Position numbers and translations under genes: made by a program. 64,000 nucleotides of DNA from Odiellus spinosus. Lineage: Eukaryota; Arthropoda; Arachnida; Opiliones; Phalangiidae. The notes beneath the pieces are model-generated. The model was not told where the DNA came from. It did no database searches and worked only from the letters and a program-made list of their open reading frames with translations. The stretch is taken from NCBI GenBank assembly GCA_963920705.1, contig OY987239.1, forward strand, positions 4,870,254 through 4,934,253, in the 5' to 3' direction. Below, one piece after another: positions 56,488 through 64,000 of the stretch (positions are counted from its first letter, which is position 1; every line of letters begins with the position of its first letter).

Positions 56488-59400
56488 CTATTCCTTTGGA
56501 ATTTTAAAATGCCCGTGGGCTAGGGTTGAAATCCCGTCAATGACATAGCGTTTGTCGTCGCAGGGGTTAAGGCAGAGCTTCGTCTGCCTTACGGTACTGA
56601 GTTCATGCCGGTGACTGACGATTCGTTTCATCTCCTCCACCGTCAGTTTTCTTTTGAGGAGGCATTCCCGATACTGAGCGTGGCGGACTTTCTTCTGGAC
56701 AACTCTACGGCATACGCCCTTTGCCGTCTTCTTTTCTCCCTTGGCCGAGAGCATAGAATACATTTTGGGCCTTAAGCCACAAAATTCCTGGATGGGTGTT
56801 CCGTCGAGTTCATCCTTGAACTTTCCCAACACCTTCTTGTTGGCATCGCTGTATAGCGGATGGTCCTTGGGGTATCCGGAAAAGTCGTACAAGTCAGTCT
56901 TTGCAGCAAAATCCCCATAGAGGTCTTCAGTCTCGATCTGGTAGGTTAACGAGTCAGTGTCCGTGAAGAGAAGTTTGGCGGCGTCTCCATACTGGGCTCG
57001 GATGACGTCGTAATGGAACCGGTACATCAAGAGTTTCGACAAGTCCAAAATGGCGAAGCCGATATAAATCGGACGGTTGAGGACGAGAGCCTTGTGACTG
57101 CGATGAATCCCCACCAGATCGTTCTTGAAGACCGTGAAACGTCTAAAGGTCGGGGAGCTGGCCTTCTTGATGGCCCGTTCCGGAGTTTGCACGAGGTTAA
57201 AGTTTATCCGATTGCGCAAGTTTTCCATAGTCTTGCCTATGAAAGAAACATTAATTAAATTAGGGTGGGTAATTGGATTAGGTTAGTTTAGGTTGGGTTA
57301 GGTTAGGTTACATACCATAGACTGCGTTGTTCATCAGCTTGAAGAAATCTTTCTCGAACACGTTGGTGGCCATCCTTCGCTTCTCCGTGTTGAAATCTAT
57401 GAACGGTTTCAACCACGGTCCCTGGGTGAATGTTAATATACGATGGATTTTCGTGATTATCAATCCCTTGGAGACGTAGTATTGAAGATTCCTGTAGTGA
57501 ATGACGTATTTCTCCTTCGTATAAAGGGAAGGCACGAGTTTCGGAAAACTGTCCTTCTCCTTTAGTCCGAGTTCCTTTAACTGTTCCTTGGAGTAAGGAT
57601 ATAATTCTTCGGTGGTGATAACTCGTTTCTCCGGTGCCAGCGGGTAGCAGTTATGCTCGTCGTGTAAGTGCTCGGGGTATTCCAAATCGACCTCCAGGAT
57701 AAATCCGGTCTCGTCATCGTCGGGGTGACTAAGGATGATTTCCTCCGTGAAGTCGGGGCAAGCTCCGATCCACTTGAAGCCGCTTATCGGTAGATAGTCA
57801 CACATTGCCGTCCCGTACAGGTTGTTGCAATCTAAAAATTTGAATTAATAACCTTTTCGGAATAGAATTAACTATTAACTTACCCGTATAGACGATGTAA
57901 TTGCTAGGTTTTGTCGGATTGAACGTCTCCGGCAAATCCTTATTATTAGCCTCCGCAAGCCTATGGCTAATCATCGCGACTCCGCCGCGTATCCCTTTCT
58001 CGATGAAAAGATGCATGTCCAAATCTAGGAGTAACTCCAGCTTGACGCCAGTCATACTCAAGGCGCTTTCCCAAGCGAATCCCGGACCAGTGAAGGCGTG
58101 TGTACAGTCGAGACCGTAATAATCCATACACATGGTCCGGAAGCTCTGGAAAATATCCGCCAAGAGTATGACATCTGACTGGACGTACAAGTCGTGGTAC
58201 TCTCCTAAAATAAAAAAAAAATATTATTTCCTAATCTAACCTAACCTAGCAATATATTTAACTTACCTAGATTTTGGATGTTGAACTTTTCCCATACTGT
58301 CTGGGCGTGGGCGTAGTCAGCGTCAGTGATAGGTTCTTCCGTCAGAGTATTAAAGAAAGCTTCCTTCGGCGGCAATTGGGTTTCATCAAATCTCGCTTCG
58401 CCGTCCATGTAATCGTACGCGTAGACTTGTTTACGAAGTAAGAGTTGAACTTCATCCGGCTGGTAGATACTATTCATGCATGGAAACTTGTCCATACCGC
58501 CTTTAGCGAGATTTGACGCCAAAGCCTCTAACGATGCGGGCATGAACCTGATGGTGTCGAGGAAGCGTAGGCCACCTAGTGAGAAAGATATGTACTTCTC
58601 ACTGGTACTGGGGATGCATTTGATCTCATGTTCCTTGATTAGCCCGATTTTGTCCATAATTAAATGAGCGTCGTAGCTGAAAAAAAAAATAAATAAATAA
58701 ATAAATAAATAAAAAATAACTTTGAAAATATTTAAAAATATTTACTCAGATAGATTATGGAGAAAGACGGGGATGAACTTCGGCGCCTTTAATTTTAAGT
58801 TGCAGGAGTTGTGGGCTGCTCCTCGAAATGATCCATCGGTGTGGTCATGATCGCGGACTTTGTAGTCGGTGGCGGTGAAACCCTTACCGCAAACGTAACA
58901 AGTTGATGATGTTAGGAAAGCTACTTCCTCCGCCGGGGAAAGACACATGGGAACGTTCTCTTTGATTTTCTCAACCAAAATCTTTTCCTCGGCTAAAAGT
59001 TTCTCCAGAAACTTCTCCGTTGCGTCTTTCCCCCGATACGTCACGGGTTCTGATGGTATTCCGTCCGGGCCAATAATCACGTAACTGAACCCGCATGATA
59101 CGTGATGGGCCAGCGTGGTCGAAGATGAGAGAGTGGGGTCGGGCATACATGTAGAGACTTTAGGGAGGATAGCCTCAAAGTCGGCGAATATGACAAACTT
59201 GTTCTATAAAAGAAAAAAAATAATTAGAAATAAATAAAAAGAAATAAAAATATATGTCAAACTTACTTTTTGTCTCCATCCAAATTTCTGGAACTCGAGT
59301 ATGGGTTCCTTATTTGGCATGATAATTTTCTGTGGTCCATGAATACTGCACTCCTTGACATGTTCATCGCGATTAGCTTCCGCGTTGTTTCGAGTGAACC

Positions 59401-60877
59401 GATGTAGACAATACCGACAGTAGAATGTAGTATGGGAGTCCTTGGAGAAACTACTGAGTAGCCGACTCAAACTACGAATTAGACAATAATGTCTTTTTTC
59501 CCCTTTCACGATAAGAAGAAGATCTACTTGGCGAGCTTTTTCAACTCTATTCGCGCTAATGTGGAGAGGGTATACGAATTTTTCATAGCAAAATATATTA
59601 ACCGACAAATTGTTTCTTTCCTCGAACTTAATTAATTTTTCCCTGCTTAGTTCAAAAGGGAATGAAATTCCTGCTAGGTCTAACTCATCTTGAAATCTAA
59701 TATACTTCTGTACACGATTAGGGTTAATCTTTACAGGATGTAGATGAGCTAGAATGGACCATAGAAAACACCGATTGTCCTCGTTTTTAATGTTCGTGAT
59801 AGCCTTTTTATCGGCGAGTACCTTGGGTAGTTGAATAAAAGTTCCACCTACGAGTGGTAAATAAGTAATTATATTTACTTGCATGAATAAGATCCGGTCT
59901 ATGGTCCACCCACTTCCGCGTTTTTGAAACTCCTCGATTTTCCGTTTTAGAGTTTCCATACACGCGTCAATCTGGCTATTAATACTGTCTACCGTTAAAG
60001 TCACTTGTACGTTACTATTATGATACGCGATAAACTCCACCTCTTCGCCCGTATTGAGTTCGCGCACGTACCGTACCCGCGTGGTTAAGTACCATTTGAT
60101 TCCTTTGTCACGGGCTAACTTGGTTTGCAAATAGTTCAGGAGGGATGCCCTGTGACGATTAGCGTAAACCTCCGCGTCAGTTTCCGTAGCCGCCGGTGTG
60201 AAGCGAGCGCAGAAAATGGCGTTGCGTAGCGCCATCATTTCCTCCAGCTGGTCGAAGACTCCGGGTCCGTCTTGGGCAGCGATGTCTGGTGGTGGAATGG
60301 CGTCTGCTTCACGGTCTTCCATCCCCCGCATGAAATTCTGTAGCTTTTCGTTCTCATGGTTGCTGAGCGTACCCATCGGAAATTCCTCGTTGTCGAGAAA
60401 TTCTTTGAGTCCTGGATCATTTTGACTCTCCAGAAATTCCCTCTCCAATTCGGAAATATCGGCGGGTACGTTCGTGGTGGATGGAGCGGCGGAAGTTGAT
60501 GGAGCAGCGTCGGGAACAGTGCGGGAAGTTGACGGGATGGCGTTGGCGTCAGGAACATGGCGGGAAGTTGACGGGATGGCGATGACATCAGGAACCGGGC
60601 GGGAAGCGGGCATCAAGTCGATAGTCCATGGTGGAGTTCCGTCGGTCTTCACCTTCTTAGCGTCCTTGGTAGGGTCCATGTCCAAGCGGCGTTTCGATCG
60701 GGATGGTGAAGCTGGATGATGGTGGGCAAACGTATGCCGGGCAGCGCTATCCTTCCTCGAGAAGGTTTGATCGCAAAAACTACACGGAAATTTAATATCT
60801 CCGTGTTTTTCACGTTCATGGCGACGCAAACTTTGACTTTGGACAAACTTTGCCCCGCAAATATGGCAAATGACCAT
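56488..60877 (-). CDS. polB: Protein-primed-type family B DNA polymerase, spliced (right arm)
   Basis: Mirror copy of the left-arm gene: exons (minus strand) 60877-59267, 59203-58746, 58676-58267, 58204-57884, 57831-57316 and 57236-56488, same five introns, 1354 aa, all motifs intact. Against the left copy I see one amino-acid change (Tyr463 in the left copy, His463 here) and one silent change in the linker. Both genes are read toward the centre, so their transcripts would be complementary only beyond their 3' ends unless termination fails; read-through of either would make a long self-complementary RNA. Confidence 0.92.
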
Positions 60878-60995
60878 ATTCTAGCTAATTTCTAATAACT
60901 AGGTTTAAAATTAAAGACTTGTAATATTACCAGAGGAGATGATGTTGCTTGAAGAGAGCAGGAACTTGTAATGTTTTCGATTTGGGAAAATTAAG

Positions 60996-61003
60996 TATTT
61001 ATA
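60996..61003 (-). promoter_or_regulatory. TATA box of polB (right arm)
   Basis: Minus-strand TATAAATA, mirror of 50404-50411. Confidence 0.6.
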
Positions 61004-61291
61004 CCCTTTCTTATCTTAAACAATGAGTCACTGATTAATTGGGGAAACGCTAGCCTTTATCTCACTCTGAAAGTATCGACCCTTGATTAGAATTAGCAGT
61101 GGCCATTTTGAAATAAACGATGGGAAGAACAAATATTTAATTGAATATGGAAACTTCTCCAGTTTTATTTGCTTACATATTAAGAAATGACATTCTTTCG
61201 AGTTTGAATATTATAATTTTATTTTGTATTTACAAATATTGTTTCGAAATGCAAATAATTCTCGTCACCATTTGCTTACAAAATTCGAAAC

Positions 61292-61699
61292 TTAAAAAGT
61301 TGTGTTATTAAAAATTTCAGTAATTAATTGGATATTTAAATTATTAATCGCAGTTGAAAAATTCATTTCTACGTGCTCAGCCCAATCATAGGTTAAACAA
61401 TCATGCTGTAATTGCGATGGATGGTCAATGAGACACCCGTTACACGAGTTTTTAATAAGTTCCGTTAGCTGTGAAACTACTATGTCCTTTATAGATTGGT
61501 AGACTTTCTTAGTTTCGTTAAGCATGATTTCAACTTCTTGATGCTTTTCCAAGAGTTTCTCCCATAGAACCCCTAGGATGGCGAATCCATTTTTAGTGGG
61601 GAATAGCATTCCGTAGTTCTTTCCGTTTCCGGTCGTCATTTCGCGGATATTAAGCATCTTCCGGTCCTGGTATGACTTGAGATATTCCCCAGGGAAAAA
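61292..61699 (-). CDS. Small Cys-rich Polinton protein (right arm)
   Basis: Exact mirror of 49708-50115 with the same amino-acid sequence, acceptor-like site and C-terminal C-x2-C ... HPSQ-x3-HDC motif. First ATG of the visible frame is at 61657. 5' structure unresolved as in the left arm. Confidence 0.6.
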   Translation of the reverse strand, partial: FFPGEYLKSYQDRKMLNIREMTTGNGKNYGMLFPTKNGFAILGVLWEKLLEKHQEVEIMLNETKKVYQSIKDIVVSQLTELIKNSCNGCLIDHPSQLQHDCLTYDWAEHVEMNFSTAINNLNIQLITEIFNNTTF

Positions 61700-61974
61700 C
61701 TGCACACGAGGGTATTAGGCTTAAGGACTTCCTCGGGTTAAATCTCGAGTTTTAATTGTATATATTATTGATTTATTTCGAATCTTCATACACGTGGTAA
61801 TTAGGCCTAACGATAGATATTTTGTTTTAAATATGGTCTTCACCAACTTGTTTAAGTATTTTTCCACATTTATATATCGGTTTATGCAAATAATCGTATA
61901 TTTACAGTTCAATTTGAAATTTGTGTTTCATGATGTTTACTATGTGAAATTCTTCATCTTAAATATTTGACAAG

Positions 61975-61981
61975 TTTTATA
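61975..61981 (-). promoter_or_regulatory. TATA box candidate for the small-protein unit (right arm)
   Basis: Mirror of 49426-49432. Confidence 0.35.
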
Positions 61982-62454
61982 TTTTTCCTCGTGCGTTTTG
62001 AGATAAGACCTGACATAGGTGATAACGCGATACTACTGATACAAGACCCGCGCGAAATTCGAAAAGATAAAAGCTTAAAGGGGTTTCAGTATAGGTTATA
62101 GATTCACATTTGATTTGGCGCCTTATCATTTAAACTTCCAATCACGTGATATATGAACATAGAGATAAGAACCGAGAATATAGATAAGGATGGAAAATAG
62201 TTGTTAACCCTATCTTCATATGGTAAATCGTAAACAGTAGAGATACCAAAGCTTACAATTTTTCGCATGATTAAAATATTTTCGCGCCTTAATATTTAAA
62301 TTTTCAATCACTTGATATAAGAAGAGCCGAGAAAAATAGATAATGTTTACCCAAGATAAGGGAATGACCGAGAAACAAACGGTGCTTAAGGAGAAAAGTA
62401 GATAACTGAAATGACCAAGTTAACTAAGCCGTCAACCCCCAGCCTATGGGTCCC

Positions 62455-62467
62455 GGGTTCGAAACCC
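62455..62467 (+). other. B-box-like motif in right terminal repeat
   Basis: GGGTTCGAAACCC followed by AGAATA and an A-run. The 5-base stem and 7-base TTCGAAA loop resemble a tRNA T-arm with one mismatch. Confidence 0.4.
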
Positions 62468-62600
62468 AGAATAAAAAAAAAAAAAAAAAAAAAAAAAATC
62501 AAATTTTTTAAAACAAAATGGCGTCGAAAAAATGGTACCACCGTACCACCCATGTACCACCGAGTACCACCTGTGTCAGAAACGGTAAATTCTATCTACT

Positions 62601-62606
62601 AACGGA
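62601..62606. repeat. Target-site duplication AACGGA, right
   Basis: Directly follows the CTATCTACT end of the palindromic element; pairs with 48793-48798. Confidence 0.85.
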
Positions 62607-62768
62607 AACCCGCAAATACGAAAGAAATCTTGAAAACGGTCGAAATAATAGGAACTTACGAAAAAACTTTGAAAATATATGAAAATTATAAAATATAGCC
62701 TTATAGGAAATGTGGTTACCCTGAAGTCGTCGAAAATTACAATTAAAATCAAAGTCTATCACTTTATT

Positions 62769-63895
62769 CAGAAGTAGATGAAACCCTCCTATGAAGAATA
62801 CTACTCTAATGTTCCATATGGTTCTACCCCGATTCGCCCTAAACATTTGGCCCAATTCCCATTTCGCCCAATCTCAATTGGCCCAATCCCAACTGGCCCA
62901 ATTCCCAATCAGCCCAATTTATTAGGCCCTATCCTATTTCGTCCAATCCCATTTCCCCTAATTCCCATTTCGCCAAATCACATTTCGAATAATTCCATTT
63001 TTGCCAAATTCTTATTTCGCCCAATCCACACCCAAGGCATATGCGAACAAAATCCTCTTGATCGGTTCCTTCGTCCTGTTTAATTATTTCTACACGCACT
63101 TCTTGATGTAACTAAACAATTTATTTATTAATTTTGGTAATCTAACCCAACCTACCTCAACCCAACCAACTCTAACCCAACCCAATCTATAGAACAATTT
63201 TCTTTATTAGTTTTGGTAACCTAACCTAACCTAACCCAAGCCAACATAACCCAACTCAATCTTAAGAACTATTTTCTTTATCAATTTTGGTAACCTAACT
63301 TAACCTAACCAAACCAAACCAAAACCCAACGTAACCCAACCCAATCTAAAGAACAATTTAATTTATTAGTTTTGGTAACCTAACCTAACCTAACAATTTT
63401 AGGCGAAACGGGAAAAGGAATTTTAGGTTGAGCAAAATGGGAATAGATAATTCTTTACTAACTGATAAAACGATTGGGCGAAGTGGCATTGGGCGAATTG
63501 GGACAAGGAAATTTTGGTTTGGGCGAATTGGGAATCGATAATTTTGGGCCAAATGATAATACGTTTGGGTGAAGTAGGATTGGGCGAAATGGGAATAGAT
63601 AATTTTGGGCGAAATATTTGGGCGAAATGGGAAAAATTCACAATTTTACGAGATCGGAGGGGTCCTACTTCATACCCCCTGTCTACGGAAAATTGGAAAT
63701 TCTCTCTCTCCACATACGACGACTTTTTTGATGAACCCCAAGGCTGCTAGAGATATTCGCTCGAGGAACTCCCGATCCGAAAATATCTACCGTTAGGAGG
63801 CGTACAAATCGCGCTTTTTGAAACTAACCCATACAGAGAGGGGTAGACAAGACCAGGGAGTAATGGACTTCAAAGGAGGGTTTCATCGGCTTCTG
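62769..63895 (+). mobile_element. MITE family with 7-bp TSD, copy D, carrying a foldback insertion
   Basis: Starts CAGAAGTAGATGAAACCC, ends GGGTTTCATCGGCTTCTG, flanked by CTTTATT (62762-62768) and ATTTATT (63896-63902), a 6/7 match. The right ~260 bases match copies A-C; the left ~60 bases do too; the interior is replaced by the foldback element described separately. Confidence 0.75.
62828..63640. mobile_element. Foldback-like element of inverted TTCGCCCAATTCCCA subrepeats
   Basis: 62828-63030 is a run of degenerate TTTCGCCCAATTCCCA units. 63400-63640 is the complementary form (TTGGGCGAAATGGGAA). The centre (63110-63400) is a four-copy ~85-base tandem repeat rich in CCTAACC with TTTATTAGTTTTGGTAACC. 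Same architecture as 10560-10870. The small Pro/Ile-rich frame across the left arm is a repeat artefact. Confidence 0.65.
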
Positions 63896-63902
63896 ATTTA
63901 TT

Positions 63903-64000
63903 CCATAAACGTAAACAACACCCCGTAGCTTAATACCATCAGCAAAGGTACAGATCATAAATAGCTCATCATTTAAAAATAGCCAAAAAAAGTCACCACC
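63903..64000. other. Window end, nothing recognised
   Basis: Short AT-rich flank. Confidence 0.5.

Larger units (their letters stand above)
48799..62600. mobile_element. Palindromic Polinton-like element, 13.8 kb
   Basis: The sequence from 48799 to 55696 is the reverse complement of 55712-62600 almost base for base: mirrored coordinates sum to 111407 through the coding part. Both ends read AGTAGATAG...CTATCTACT, and the element is flanked by a 6-bp AACGGA duplication. It encodes, in each arm, a small Cys-rich protein and a family B DNA polymerase, and no integrase, ATPase or recognisable capsid protein. Differences noticed between arms: an extra 8 bases (GGTGGTAC) at about 48846-48853, and substitutions at about 50152, 50917, 51916, 54993, 55086, 55167 and 55183 (not exhaustive). 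The family link rests on polymerase type, TSD length, AG...CT ends and similarity of its ends to the decayed Polinton at 3.2-3.6 kb. Confidence 0.9.

Noticed and set aside
60198-60719. Antisense frames across the polB linker (75-117 aa, both arms)
   Set aside because: Shadows of the Pro/Ser/Thr-rich coding region, lacking independent support.
48799-62600. Palindrome as an assembler mirror artefact
   Set aside because: The arms differ by several substitutions and an 8-bp indel, and the whole is flanked by a 6-bp duplication with distinct outer sequences; an artefact would give identical arms and no TSD. Read-level proof is still needed.

Overview
The window looks like nuclear DNA of an arthropod. 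It is AT-rich, has genes split by short GT-AG introns, carries scattered TTAGG/CCTAA (arthropod telomere-type) repeats, three divergent ionotropic-receptor (IR) genes or fragments, and many eukaryotic DNA transposons. The species cannot be fixed from sequence alone. There is one 200-base assembly gap (39918-40117).

Layout. 1-~3830: right end of a decayed Polinton/Maverick (integrase, small membrane protein, three virion-type or unassigned proteins, packaging ATPase, then terminal repeat), all on the minus strand; integrase and ATPase are broken. ~3840-6222: a dispersed repeat built around a 14-bp minisatellite. 7024-10411: an IR gene (minus) whose four visible exons join with consistent phase. 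10.5-19.5 kb: mostly non-coding, with foldback elements, MITEs and tandem repeats. 19.5-33.3 kb: a repeat domain containing the 14-bp minisatellite, a 16-bp satellite, a 100-bp satellite, four copies of a ~650-bp imperfect palindrome, and two nested segmental duplications. 33.4-36.65 kb: a Merlin-type (IS1595/ISXO2-like) transposon with one in-frame stop in its transposase. 37.76-39.50 kb: 3' half of a second IR with a frameshift. 40.1-40.9 kb: two halves of a DDE/SWIM transposase-like gene in opposite orientations beside the gap. 42.63-45.19 kb: a third IR, intact in six exons (436 aa), bracketed by two inverted copies of a MITE family with 7-bp target duplications. 46.8-47.95 kb: another large foldback.

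48799-62600 is the outstanding object: a 13.8-kb nearly perfect palindrome flanked by the 6-bp direct repeat AACGGA, i.e. a Polinton-like insertion whose terminal inverted repeats have grown to fill the whole element. Each ~6.9-kb arm carries the same two transcription units pointing to the centre: a small Cys-rich protein and a complete protein-primed-type family B DNA polymerase (1354 aa) with five small introns. Integrase, packaging ATPase and recognisable capsid genes are absent. The arms differ by only a few substitutions and one 8-bp indel. Its terminal sequence is related to that of the decayed Polinton at 3.2-3.6 kb, which belongs to a lineage that does encode integrase and ATPase. A reasonable reading is a copy-back (snap-back) derivative, replicated by its own polymerase and integrated by an integrase supplied in trans.

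The rest of the window is a chemoreceptor-type gene cluster heavily invaded by repeats.
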